DNA from: Pseudomonas sp. Irchel s3h14
GTDB lineage: Bacteria; Pseudomonadota; Gammaproteobacteria; Pseudomonadales; Pseudomonadaceae
DNA length: 64,000 nucleotides
Assembly (NCBI RefSeq): GCF_900187425.1
Contig: NZ_FYDJ01000004.1
Coordinates: 124,001 to 188,000, forward strand
Direction of reading: 5' to 3'
The notes beneath the pieces were generated by a model that was given only the letters and a program-made list of their open reading frames with translations, was not told the DNA's origin and made no database searches. The position numbers and the translations under genes were made by a program. Positions 43,001 through 51,113 of the stretch are shown in pieces (the stretch's first letter is position 1; each line of letters opens with the position of its first letter).

Positions 43001-43733
43001 GCTGAGCCTCGTTGAAGCGTTCATCGAGTTCCGCCCGGGCTTCTGGTGACAATGGCGTCACGCCAGTGGCCTGGTCCTGCAGCAGCTTGTGGGCTTCGCG
43101 AGCCTCTTTGGTTTTGTCGAACGCCCGGCGACCGAGGCGCGTATAGAGCGCGGTGTCGGTGAGTTTTTCCAGCAGTTCGCTACGTTCGTTGTCGTTAGCC
43201 TTGAGAAAAGCACTGAATTCGCTCTGGGCCAGCAGCACCGCGCGAGTGAATTGCTCAAAGTTCAAGCCCAGTACGGACTCGAGCTGAGTTTTGAATTCAA
43301 CTTTCTGACTGGCCAGCAGTTGATCCAGATCGATGTCGCGCAAACTCTGACGGCTGGCTTGCAGCTTGCCGCCGGCCTTCTCGCGGGCGCGATTAGCCTC
43401 CCAGCGAGCGCGGTAGCGACGGCCATCGATGCCAACGAAATCTACTTCGGCATAACCTTCACCCGTGCCGCGACGCAGCAGTGTGCGAGGGTCGCCAGTG
43501 CTGATCTCGCCGTCGGCGTCTGGCGCTTTGGCAGACACCTGAGCATTGCTCAGCCGAGGCACAGCACCGAACAGCGCCAGGCACAAGGCGTCGAGCAAAG
43601 TGCTTTTGCCGGCGCCGGTCGGCCCGGTGATCGCGAACAGACCGGCGCTGGCCAACGGCTCAGCGGTAAAGTCGATTTCAAAAGGCCCGGCCAGTGAGGC
43701 GAGGTTTTTCAGGCGGATCGCGAGGATCTTCAT
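40092..43733 (-). CDS. sbcC: Exonuclease subunit SbcC (Rad50-like ATPase)
   Basis: SMC-like ATPase partner of SbcD; the complex cuts DNA hairpins and cruciforms and processes protein-blocked ends. The 1,213 residues show Walker A GPTGAGKSTLLDALCL near residue 39, two long coiled-coil arms rich in Gln, Glu and Leu, the zinc hook CPVCGSPDHPYH near residue 605, and C-terminal LSGGETFLVSLAL signature plus Walker B ESLFIDEGFGSLD. It overlaps sbcD and the GST-like gene by 4 bases each. Hairpin-cleaving activity is notable given the many long inverted repeats nearby. Confidence 0.97.
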   Translation of the reverse strand: MKILAIRLKNLASLAGPFEIDFTAEPLASAGLFAITGPTGAGKSTLLDALCLALFGAVPRLSNAQVSAKAPDADGEISTGDPRTLLRRGTGEGYAEVDFVGIDGRRYRARWEANRAREKAGGKLQASRQSLRDIDLDQLLASQKVEFKTQLESVLGLNFEQFTRAVLLAQSEFSAFLKANDNERSELLEKLTDTALYTRLGRRAFDKTKEAREAHKLLQDQATGVTPLSPEARAELDERFNEAQQQLKTQQAQLKQLELQHTWLKDLRQLQDEQQSATEQLQSARQHWEGLAGERLKLTRLEQLAPQRHQFARKTELTAQLTPLAAQIQQHTRQQTELNERQAQLEHSLSAAQTALVEAQSQHTSCAPLLRQAFEAQSTLARLVKDASLSADLKQQAELACTQGQNTIQGLLDQQKQVAERLQRIAGELEQSTPLAPLSDAWNAYRDRLQQLMLIGNRLNKGQAELAALEQSAARAAEDLSTQRQSLEVLYKEAGAEPEAVAEQIRILGSLLQDNRKQQRAFEELTRLWASQQELDKRASELQQRQLSAQQERERLTQDGVKAKNELVVAEQTLTVTRELLERQRLARSASVEELREQLQDDQPCPVCGSPDHPYHQPEALLQSLGRHDESEQANAQKAVDLLKEKLTELRAEVGGVIAQQKELLQQQEHLATQQQSLAPSLEAHPLSAQLLTQDAAKRDAWLVQQNNQLNQSITQDEQRQTALLTLQQDAARLQQQLRSAETASQQAAQHLANQQRELSSDRQRLDEELTAFSTLLPADTLQALRNEPAATFMQLDRQIAQRLEQLDQQRDELGEQQQRQQTLEKEQDRQLTRLQQLETAQKQFATLADQQQDCQQKLTQLLGEHSSAEQWQQQLDQAVEQARNAEATANQELQTVRTRLVQLGAELKAQQERSQALETEDRELSSKIADWRALHPELDDGGLEDLLSVDDQQVSELRQQLQQSEKAIEQTKVLLQERDQRLLNHQAQHNGNLDAEQLATALAELQNLFTASEHRCAELRAEQAEDQRRQNANQALAQQIADAYTEYQRWARLNALIGSATGDTFRKIAQAYNLDLLVHHANVQLRQLVRRYRLKRGGSMLGLLVMDTEMGDELRSVHSLSGGETFLVSLALALGLASMASSTLKIESLFIDEGFGSLDPESLQLAMDALDGLQAQGRKVAVISHVQEMHERIPVQIQVRRQGNGLSTLEVK

Positions 43734-44974
43734 GCTTGTTCGCTCTCCATCTGCACGTCTTGCAACAGCTCGGCGAAGTCCTTGAGGGTTTGCTCATCGA
43801 CCTCGCTGCCGTAGTTGTCCTGCCAGGCGCGGCTGAACAGTTCCTGAGGCGTGAGCTGGTCGAGTTCGATCAAGGTCGTGCCGTCATCGACGCCATCGCG
43901 GCTGCCACTGCCGGCATATTCAGCGGCGATCCGCACCAGACGCACGGCTTTGCCTTGCAGGGCGGTTTCCACTTGATAACGCAAGTCGGGTTGCGGCTCA
44001 TCGAGACGGACTCGAACTTCCAGCCACGGCTGGCGCTGGATATCGGCCAGCAGGTCAATGTTCGGCAAGTCGGCCAGTTGCAGCAGGATTTCCGCCAATG
44101 GCGCCGGACCGATGCGTTGCAGATTCACCGCCCTGGGGATCAGTTTGGGTTCGACGCTGACCAGGGTCTCGCCCTTGAGTGTGATGTCGAGAATCTGGTG
44201 CTGATAGCCAATCTCGGAGAACGACAACGGAATCGGCGAGCCGCTGTAGCGGATGCGCTCTTCACCATTGACCTTCTGCGGCTTGTGCAAGTGGCCGAGG
44301 GCGACGTAACTGATGCTCGGCCCGAACAGGCTGGCGGGCAGCGCTTCGGCGTTGCCGATGATCAGGCTGCGCTCGGAGTCTTCCGAGACCGAACCGCCGG
44401 CCATGTGCGCGTGGCTGATAGCGATCAGCGCCTGACCTGGTTTGCGCTTGGTATTGGCCGCTTCGATCAGCCATTCGTGAACCTGACCGATACCGCGCAG
44501 GTAGTTGTCACCCAAATGCGCACCGGTCACTTCGGCGGGTCGCAGGAACGGCAGCGCCAGGCACCAGGCGACGGTTTTGCCCTTGGCATCCGGTAATGGC
44601 AGCAACAGGCGTTCGGCGTCGAGTTGACCGTCATCCAGCCACAGCACACGGCCCAGCGCATGCGTGCGCAAACGCCGCATCAACGGCGCGGGCAGTTCAA
44701 TGCGCGAGCCGGAATCGTGGTTGCCGGCGATCATCACGATGGTCAGCTTCGGTTGTTGTTCATGGGCGCTGACGATGAAATCGTAGAGACGCTCCTGGGC
44801 TTTGACTGGTGGGTTGACCGTGTCGAAGATATCGCCGGCGATCAGCAGCACGTCTGGCTGGTCCAGCTTCAGCTGGCGCAGCAGCCATTCGAGAAAGCAG
44901 GCGTGTTCGAAATCGCGTTCCTGGCCGTGCAGGTTCTGCCCGAGGTGCCAGTCGGAGGTGTGAAACAGACGCAA
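43730..44974 (-). CDS. sbcD: Exonuclease subunit SbcD (Mre11-like nuclease)
   Basis: Manganese-dependent nuclease of the SbcCD complex. The 414-residue protein has the phosphoesterase motifs in order: FHTSDWHLGQ, LLIAGDIFDTVNPP, MIAGNHDSGSR and ISHAHMAGG, then a C-terminal capping/SbcC-binding region. The start codon is TTG at 44974, set by the GGAG eight bases upstream and by the conserved MRLFHTSDWHLG N-terminus. First gene of the sbcD-sbcC-GST operon. Confidence 0.97.
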   Translation of the reverse strand: MRLFHTSDWHLGQNLHGQERDFEHACFLEWLLRQLKLDQPDVLLIAGDIFDTVNPPVKAQERLYDFIVSAHEQQPKLTIVMIAGNHDSGSRIELPAPLMRRLRTHALGRVLWLDDGQLDAERLLLPLPDAKGKTVAWCLALPFLRPAEVTGAHLGDNYLRGIGQVHEWLIEAANTKRKPGQALIAISHAHMAGGSVSEDSERSLIIGNAEALPASLFGPSISYVALGHLHKPQKVNGEERIRYSGSPIPLSFSEIGYQHQILDITLKGETLVSVEPKLIPRAVNLQRIGPAPLAEILLQLADLPNIDLLADIQRQPWLEVRVRLDEPQPDLRYQVETALQGKAVRLVRIAAEYAGSGSRDGVDDGTTLIELDQLTPQELFSRAWQDNYGSEVDEQTLKDFAELLQDVQMESEQA

Positions 44975-45077
44975 GGTGAACTCCGTAGGAAATAAGGTGA
45001 TGGCCGCGAGGAAAATGATGGCGGCTAAAGGAGGGAGAGTTTACTGGCAAACACGCTAGATGTGGCCAACGCCACAA

Positions 45078-45213
45078 CCTGTAGCAGCTGGCGAAGCCTG
45101 CGTCCGGCTGCGCAGCAGTCGTGAATTCTGCTGCACGGTCTTCCTGACACACCGCATATGCCGATTTTACGACTGCTGCGCAGCCGGACGCAGGCTTCGC
45201 CAGCTGCTACAGG
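45078..45213. repeat. Long hairpin repeat, family II
   Basis: Left arm CCTGTAGCAGCTGGCGAAGC and on; right arm its reverse complement. The internal arm reads GCGTCCGGCTGCGCAGCAGT, with the matching GCAGCCGGACGC opposite, whereas the copies at 4911 and 39350 read GCGTTCGGCT with AGCCGAACGC: a compensated change. It lies between sbcD and the end of the Bat operon. Confidence 0.78.
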
Positions 45214-45230
45214 GAATGCGGTGGCAGGGG

Positions 45231-46871
45231 TTATTTGGGGTAAAGCGGCGGCAGGCCACTGTCGCCCACTGGATCCTGAACCCGCTCGGCAATCGGAATC
45301 GCCTTGATCGCCCGCCACAGATCGTCACCTTGCCAATGCTGGCCGGTTTCGCTGTAGAGCGCGCCGTTCAAGCCATCGAGGGCGTCGGACAACGGCACAA
45401 ACCGCGCCGCCATGTCGGCCAGGGTTTCCGGTTGTTGCCGGGCCCAGGCGTCGAGGGCCTGGCGGGTGGCGTGGGAGTCGTTGGCCTGACAGGCGCGCTT
45501 GAGATCGTCGAGCACGGTGCGCGGGCTCGGGCCGGTCTGCGCCGCGCGCAGGATCGCCGGTTGCCAGCGGGCGCGCCACCAGAGACCGAAGCCCAGCAGG
45601 GTGGTGCAGGCCAGGATCAGGCTGCTGAGTTTCCACCACCAGAGGGCTTCGTTGTCGGCCGCGGAAAAGACTTGAGGCAGGCCGGCCGGGGTGTCGACCA
45701 TCAGGCTCGGATTATTCACCACTGGCAGGGTTCGGGCCGGCAGGCTGCTGTGGTCGAGGTGGTCCTCGAAGGTGTTCCACCAGATCACTTCGACCGCTGG
45801 CAACTCGATTGCGCCGCTACGCGTGGGTACCAGCGCTTCACGGTCTTCGCGACTGCCGATCAGCCCGCGCTCGCTGTTCTGGTTGCCCAGCACCGGTTGA
45901 TCCGGGTAGCGCCGCAAACCGTTGACGTCGGTGGCGGGCAGCGGCGGCAATTGCGAACTGTCCAGGCCTTCAGCCTTTACCGTCAGGCTGCGGGTCAACG
46001 AATCACCCACCTGCGCATGATCCGGTTCCGGGTTCCAGCTTTCGCTCAGGCTGAGGCTACGGGCCGGCAGCCATGGCACGTCGGCCGGGTAGGTGATGGG
46101 TTTGGCCTTGACCGTCAGCAGAATCTCGGCGGAGCTGACCCGCATCAATTTGCCGGATTTCGGTGCCTGGGCGGCGGAGTCCTTGGCGGGCTGTGCGTCC
46201 ACGAGTGCGGCATTGAATATCTGCGGCGGAATGATCAACTCACCGCTGTGTTGCGGGTAGATTGCGTAGCGCATCTCGATCACGCCGTGGCGCAGGCCAT
46301 TGATGTCTTTCTCGTAGGTGCGCGCCTCGCCCAGTTGCTCGATGCGCACATCGGGGATTTGCAAAGGGGGCAGGCTGCTGTCGTCGTACAGCGACACCGA
46401 ATGGTAGATGCGCAAGGTCAGGATCGCCTGGGCTTGTACGTACACGCTGTTTTGATCGAGGCTGGCGTCGATGAACACCGGGTCCCGTTGGGTCGGGCTG
46501 TCTTGGGTTTCGGTCTCGACCACTTGCACGGTGATCGGCTGGCTCTGCACGTCACCCAGTTGCAGCGACGGAATCACCACGCTGCCGTTCTGCCGAGGCA
46601 GCAGGGTGATGATCCAGCGGGTGGTCGCGCGGTTGTCGCCATTCAGGGTGGTCAACTGGTTGACCTGACGGCTGCCACGCACGTCGAACAGCGGCTCCAG
46701 CGGTGTCAGATCAGGCTTGCCGAACTGCGTCACGTCGTTGGTTTCCAGGGTCAGTTCAATCGTTTCGCCGCTGTTCAGGCGACTGCGATCCACACTGGCG
46801 ACCAGCCCCGCAGCCTGAGCCTGAACAGTGCAAAGCAGCAATGCGAGCAAGAAAGTGGTGAAGCGGGTCAT
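45231..46871 (-). CDS. batD: BatD-family envelope protein
   Basis: Last gene of the MoxR/Bat operon. The 546-residue protein has a signal peptide (MTRFTTFLLALLLCTVQAQA), a long periplasmic region of beta-sandwich modules (ELTLETNDVTQFGKPDLTPL, RWIITLLPRQNGSVVIPSL) typical of BatD, one membrane helix at about 418-440 (WWWKLSSLILACTTLLGFGL) and a cytoplasmic tail. Bat proteins are linked to aerotolerance and envelope stress; the mechanism is not settled. Start overlaps the upstream gene stop by 4 bases. Confidence 0.93.
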   Translation of the reverse strand: MTRFTTFLLALLLCTVQAQAAGLVASVDRSRLNSGETIELTLETNDVTQFGKPDLTPLEPLFDVRGSRQVNQLTTLNGDNRATTRWIITLLPRQNGSVVIPSLQLGDVQSQPITVQVVETETQDSPTQRDPVFIDASLDQNSVYVQAQAILTLRIYHSVSLYDDSSLPPLQIPDVRIEQLGEARTYEKDINGLRHGVIEMRYAIYPQHSGELIIPPQIFNAALVDAQPAKDSAAQAPKSGKLMRVSSAEILLTVKAKPITYPADVPWLPARSLSLSESWNPEPDHAQVGDSLTRSLTVKAEGLDSSQLPPLPATDVNGLRRYPDQPVLGNQNSERGLIGSREDREALVPTRSGAIELPAVEVIWWNTFEDHLDHSSLPARTLPVVNNPSLMVDTPAGLPQVFSAADNEALWWWKLSSLILACTTLLGFGLWWRARWQPAILRAAQTGPSPRTVLDDLKRACQANDSHATRQALDAWARQQPETLADMAARFVPLSDALDGLNGALYSETGQHWQGDDLWRAIKAIPIAERVQDPVGDSGLPPLYPK

Positions 46872-48607
46872 CGAGTTTTTTCCTGATCCTGATGTTGTTG
46901 CTGTTCGTACCAGAATTTGCGTCTGAGCAATTCACCCGGGTCATCCGGGATCTTGCGCAGCCATTGCTCCAGCGCCTGGCGCTGTTCACCGTCGATGCTG
47001 TCGCTGGCCGGGCGCATCGGTGGTCGGGTGCTGTCTTCATTCCCCAGCTCGCTGCCCGGGACTTCATTGGTGCCGGTTTTCGGCGGCGTTGTGCGCGGTT
47101 GCTCGGAGTCCTTTGTGCCTTGTTCGCCGTCGGTTTTCGGTTCGCCCTTATCCGACGGTTGCGTGGCCGCGCCCGGCGGCGGTTCTTGCGTGGGGGGCTC
47201 AGTCTCGTTACCAGCGTTTTTGTCCGGCGCAACGGGCGGCGGAGTGTTTTTCTGCTTGAGCAGACTTTCCACCAGCGCCTTGTTGGTCAGGGCCGGGCGC
47301 AAATCCGGTTGACGCTCCAGCGCCTGTTCGTAGGCATCCAGCGCGGCTTCCAGCTCACCGCTTTTGGCCAGGGCGTTGCCACGATTGTAGTGGGCGTGGG
47401 CGTCGCTGCTTTCGGCGAACCGCTGGGCGGCGCCGCTGTAGTCGCCTGCCTCGTAGAGCGCCACACCTTGCCATTGTCGATCTTCGAAATGCTGCGCAGC
47501 CTCGGCCGGGCGTTTCTGCTTGAGCAAGTGCAAACCCTGTTGGTCGGGGCGCAGCCACAAATCGTTGAAGTCGAAGGCATAACTCGGTTGTGGCAGCAAA
47601 AACAGCAGTGGCAAGCAGAACAACCAACCGCGACGACCGGCGCACGCCGCCAGCAGCAGCAACGGCAACAACAGCCAGTAACCCTGATCGGCCCACGTAT
47701 CGAGGCGTAGGGTCTGGCCGTCGTTGCGCAGCGCGCGTGGTCCCTCGAGCAAGCCGAGTGCGCGCAAGTCGGCATCGTCCAGGCGCGCGTGGCGATAAAG
47801 TCCGTCCAGATCGCTGGCAAAGGCTTTCAGGCTTGGTTCGTCCAGATGTGGCACCAGAATCGCGCCCTGGTCGTCCTTCAGAAAGCTGCCGTCCTCCTGG
47901 GTGATCGGCGCCCCTTCGGCAGTGCCGATACCGAGCATCAGAAATTGTGTCGACTTGCCGTCCAGCGCCTGCTGAATCCCTTGGCGTTCCTGTTCGGTCA
48001 AGGTTGAACCGATCAGCAGGATCCGCCCGTCACCGAGGGCGCCCTGTTCCAGCAAGGCAAGGGCCTTGGTCACCGCCAGATCGGCGCGATGTCCTGCCTG
48101 GGGCATCAGCGAAGGCTTGAGGGCATCCAATAGATTGCGGCTGGTCGACAGGTCATCCGACAGCGGCACCAGCGTGTGAGCGCTGCCGGCGTAGACAACG
48201 ATCGCGGTCTGGGCATCACTGCGGTTCTCCAGCAGGTCGAACAGTTTGCGCCGGGCCTGTTCCAGCCGGTTGGGTGGTACGTCGGTGGCGAGCATTTCCG
48301 GGGTCAGCTCAAGGACCACGACCAGCGGGTCGGCGGGTTTCTGACTGGCTTGCTCGACACGTTCCCAGCTCGGGCCGAGCAGCGCCAGAACGGTCAGCCC
48401 CCAGGCACATCCAAGGATGACCCACGGCAATTTGCTGTCGCGACCGTTGCCACCACTGAGCAATGCCGCATGGAAGGCCGGTGGCAGAATCATCTGCCAG
48501 CGCCCGGCGCGTTTCTGCCGATGCCAGAGTTGCCAGAGCAACCAGCCGAGCAATGGCAACAACAGCAACCACCAGGGGCGGAACAAGTACGGCCAGAGTG
48601 CACTCAT
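46868..48607 (-). CDS. VWA-TPR membrane protein (BatB/BatC-type fusion)
   Basis: A 579-residue fusion: two N-terminal membrane helices, a VWA domain (about 90-290), further membrane helices at about 325-365, a TPR block (AHYNRGNALAKSGELEAALDAYEQAL, about 400-455), a Pro/Gly/Thr-rich linker and a conserved charged tail with WLRKIPDDPGELLRRKF. The metal-site motif expected as DxSxS reads ELTPE in VVVLELTPEMLA, so metal binding is probably lost, unlike in the next VWA gene. Overlaps both neighbours by 4 bases. Likely a scaffold of the Bat complex. Confidence 0.93.
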   Translation of the reverse strand: MSALWPYLFRPWWLLLLPLLGWLLWQLWHRQKRAGRWQMILPPAFHAALLSGGNGRDSKLPWVILGCAWGLTVLALLGPSWERVEQASQKPADPLVVVLELTPEMLATDVPPNRLEQARRKLFDLLENRSDAQTAIVVYAGSAHTLVPLSDDLSTSRNLLDALKPSLMPQAGHRADLAVTKALALLEQGALGDGRILLIGSTLTEQERQGIQQALDGKSTQFLMLGIGTAEGAPITQEDGSFLKDDQGAILVPHLDEPSLKAFASDLDGLYRHARLDDADLRALGLLEGPRALRNDGQTLRLDTWADQGYWLLLPLLLLAACAGRRGWLFCLPLLFLLPQPSYAFDFNDLWLRPDQQGLHLLKQKRPAEAAQHFEDRQWQGVALYEAGDYSGAAQRFAESSDAHAHYNRGNALAKSGELEAALDAYEQALERQPDLRPALTNKALVESLLKQKNTPPPVAPDKNAGNETEPPTQEPPPGAATQPSDKGEPKTDGEQGTKDSEQPRTTPPKTGTNEVPGSELGNEDSTRPPMRPASDSIDGEQRQALEQWLRKIPDDPGELLRRKFWYEQQQHQDQEKTR

Positions 48608-49680
48608 CGGCGCCTCCGCAGACGCAGGCGTTTAAGCCGCTGGCGCCAGTCGGGCAGTTGATTTTGCAGAAGATCCTTGGTGAACAGTCGCCGCAACGGG
48701 TTGTCCGGCCAGCGCTCGCGAACCACCAGCAGCATGCTCAACAGCAACGCTATCGCCAAAGGCCAGTGGTACAACGCCTGCGCCGGGCGGGCCTGAGTCG
48801 GTTGCTGGGTCACCGGTTCCAGCTTATCGAGGGTGTCCTTGATCGCTTGCAGCTCCTTGTCATCATGGGCGCGGAAATACTGGCCGCCGGTGGCTTCGGC
48901 GATCGCCATCAAGGAGGGTTCATCGAGGTCGAGACTCGGGTTGACCCCAAGGAAACCCAAAGTGCCGCTTTGCTCCGGATCGGCGCCGATACCGATCGGG
49001 TAGATTTTGACGCCTTCGCTGGCTGCCAGCCGCGCAGCCGTGAGCGGATCGATTTGGCCACCGTTGTTGGCGCCGTCAGTGACCAGAATCAGTACGCGAC
49101 TTTGTGCCGGGCGTTGGCGCAGGCGTTTGAGGGCCAGGCCGATGGCATCGCCAATGGCGGTGTTCTTGCCGGCGATGCCGATCCGCGCTTCGTCAAGCCA
49201 CACGCGCACCGTGTGCCGGTCGAACGTCAGCGGTGCTTGCAGATACGCCTGGCTGCCGAACAGGATCAGGCCGACGCGATCGCCATCGCGACTTTCAAGG
49301 AAGTCACCGAGCAAGTGCTGAACCAATGTGAGTCGACTGACTTCTTCGTCCTGCCACTGCATGTCGGGGTAATCCATCGAGCCGGACACGTCGACCGCGA
49401 CCAGCAGATCACGACCGCTGGCGGCGATGGGCAGCGGTTCGCCAAGCCATTGCGGGCGCGCCGCGGCGATCAGTAACAACAGCCACAGCAGAATGAACGG
49501 TGCCTGTTGGCGCCAGGCCGGCAGGTTGGCCCGGGCGCGGCGACGGACCAGACCTTCGAGGTCACCGAGGAAGCTGACTTTGAGCGCCGGCTCGCCACTG
49601 TCGGCGACAGGCAGCACGATGCGCATCAGCCAGGGTAGCGGCAACAGGGCAAAGATCCACGGCCAGGCGAACTCAAACAT
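48604..49680 (-). CDS. VWA-domain membrane protein (BatA-type)
   Basis: A 358-residue membrane protein with N-terminal helices (FAWPWIFALLPLPWLMRIVL; FILLWLLLLIAAARPQWLG), a VWA domain with an intact metal site (VAVDVSGSMDY, then GKNTAIGDAIG and LVTDGANNGG) and a C-terminal helix near residues 310-330. VWA domains bind partners through the bound metal, often together with a MoxR ATPase. Overlaps DUF4381 upstream by 8 bases and the VWA-TPR gene by 4. Confidence 0.93.
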   Translation of the reverse strand: MFEFAWPWIFALLPLPWLMRIVLPVADSGEPALKVSFLGDLEGLVRRRARANLPAWRQQAPFILLWLLLLIAAARPQWLGEPLPIAASGRDLLVAVDVSGSMDYPDMQWQDEEVSRLTLVQHLLGDFLESRDGDRVGLILFGSQAYLQAPLTFDRHTVRVWLDEARIGIAGKNTAIGDAIGLALKRLRQRPAQSRVLILVTDGANNGGQIDPLTAARLAASEGVKIYPIGIGADPEQSGTLGFLGVNPSLDLDEPSLMAIAEATGGQYFRAHDDKELQAIKDTLDKLEPVTQQPTQARPAQALYHWPLAIALLLSMLLVVRERWPDNPLRRLFTKDLLQNQLPDWRQRLKRLRLRRRR

Positions 49681-50167
49681 GTTTACGAATCCAGGTGTCG
49701 ACCGCTTGAGTCAGGCCGGCGATGGCCTTGTCGTCGAGTTTGCATTCGGGTTTGTAGGCGCCTTCGACCAGCACCATCCAGCGGGTCAGGCCGGCGGCCG
49801 GGCAGCGATTGTCGAGGAATGCCAGCCATTTGCGCCCATTGAGGGTATGGCTCTGGCTGTAGGGGTAGTGGTTGCGGCACAGGCGTTTGAGCAAACCGTT
49901 GAGTTGCTGCAACCAGGCGCCGGCCGGCGCGCCGTCGTAGGGTTTGGGCATCCGCGCCAGTTCGGCCAGCGCGGCGAGGCGCACCGGGTCCAGCGGTTGT
50001 TCGGCGCGCACGATCGGACGCTTGCTCGGAAGGAAGCGCCTTGCCTTCCACAGACCGAAACCGATGAGCGGCAGTAACACCAGCAACAGCCACCAGCCCG
50101 GTGCCGGTGGCCAGAATTCAATCGGTGGCGGGGAGATCAGAGGTTGCAGTTGATCGAGGCTGCTCAT
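49673..50167 (-). CDS. DUF4381 membrane protein of the Bat operon
   Basis: A 164-residue protein with one membrane helix at about residues 23-42 (APGWWLLLVLLPLIGFGLW) and a cytoplasmic domain containing GRKWLAFLDNRC, typical of DUF4381. It is found almost only between DUF58 and BatA genes, so a structural part in the complex is likely. Overlaps both neighbours (4 and 8 bases). No enzymatic motif. Confidence 0.9.
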   Translation of the reverse strand: MSSLDQLQPLISPPPIEFWPPAPGWWLLLVLLPLIGFGLWKARRFLPSKRPIVRAEQPLDPVRLAALAELARMPKPYDGAPAGAWLQQLNGLLKRLCRNHYPYSQSHTLNGRKWLAFLDNRCPAAGLTRWMVLVEGAYKPECKLDDKAIAGLTQAVDTWIRKHV

Positions 50168-51108
50168 CGGCCTTTCCCCGGTTTCTGCGGGTTCAGGTAC
50201 TCGCGCAATTGTTCAACCATCTCGCTCTGGGTGCTCAGGGGCATTAGCAATACCCGCAGCTTCTGCGCCAGCAATTCCCAGCGAGCGATGCGTGCTTCGG
50301 CCTGGGCGCGATAGGTCTGGCGCAGCTCGAAATTCAGGGTGTCGAGTTCCAGTTGCGCACCGCGTTCGGCGAAGCGTAAAAGCCCGGCGGCGGGCAGGGC
50401 GTGATCGAGAGGGTCAGATACCGGCAGCAGCAATAGATCGCAATGCCGCGACAACAGGCTCAGCTGTTGTTCGGCGCCCTCGGTCAGGGTGCGTTCGTCG
50501 CAGATTATGATCACCAGGCTGCCGGGGCGCAGGACTTCCCGGGCACGACGCAGGGCAATGTTGAAGGCGTCCCGGTCCGGCTCGTTTTCTGTGTGCAGCG
50601 ACTGATTGACCCGCACCAGACGGTTGAGCAACTGCAGCAGGCTCTGTTTGCTGCGTCGTGGCTTGATTTCATAGTGTTCATTGTTGCCGAACACCAGTCC
50701 GCCGACCCGATCGTTATGACCCAGTGCGGCCCAGCCGATCAGGCTCGCGGCCTGGGCGGCGAGCACCGATTTGAACATCAGCCCCGAGCCGAAAAACAGC
50801 CGGCGACTTTGCTCGACCATGATGAAAATCGGCCGCTCGCGCTCTTCATGGAACAGCTTGGTGTGGGGTTCCTGGGTGCGGGCGGTGACGCGCCAGTCGA
50901 TGCTTCGCACGTCATCGCCGGCCTGATAGACCCGCACCTGATCGAAGTCCACCCCGCGCCCGCGCAGTTTGGAGTGGTGCAGGCCGATCAGCGGGCTGCG
51001 CTGGCTCGGTGTGGAAAACAGTTGCACTTCACGCACACGATGGCGCATCTCGATCAGCTCGGCGAGGCTGACACGGATGCCCGGCTCGGGCGGCAGGATG
51101 ACGTTCAT
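50164..51108 (-). CDS. DUF58 protein of the Bat operon
   Basis: A 314-residue soluble protein with the DUF58 hallmark GRGVDFDQVRVYQAGDDVRSIDWRVTAR, followed by a VWA-like domain (IFIMVEQSRRLFFGSG). I use ATG 51108; a TTG at 51117 would overlap the moxR stop. DUF58 proteins accompany MoxR ATPases in bacteria and are thought to be their clients or adaptors. It has no membrane segment. Confidence 0.92.
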   Translation of the reverse strand: MNVILPPEPGIRVSLAELIEMRHRVREVQLFSTPSQRSPLIGLHHSKLRGRGVDFDQVRVYQAGDDVRSIDWRVTARTQEPHTKLFHEERERPIFIMVEQSRRLFFGSGLMFKSVLAAQAASLIGWAALGHNDRVGGLVFGNNEHYEIKPRRSKQSLLQLLNRLVRVNQSLHTENEPDRDAFNIALRRAREVLRPGSLVIIICDERTLTEGAEQQLSLLSRHCDLLLLPVSDPLDHALPAAGLLRFAERGAQLELDTLNFELRQTYRAQAEARIARWELLAQKLRVLLMPLSTQSEMVEQLREYLNPQKPGKGR

Positions 51109-51113
51109 CGGGG

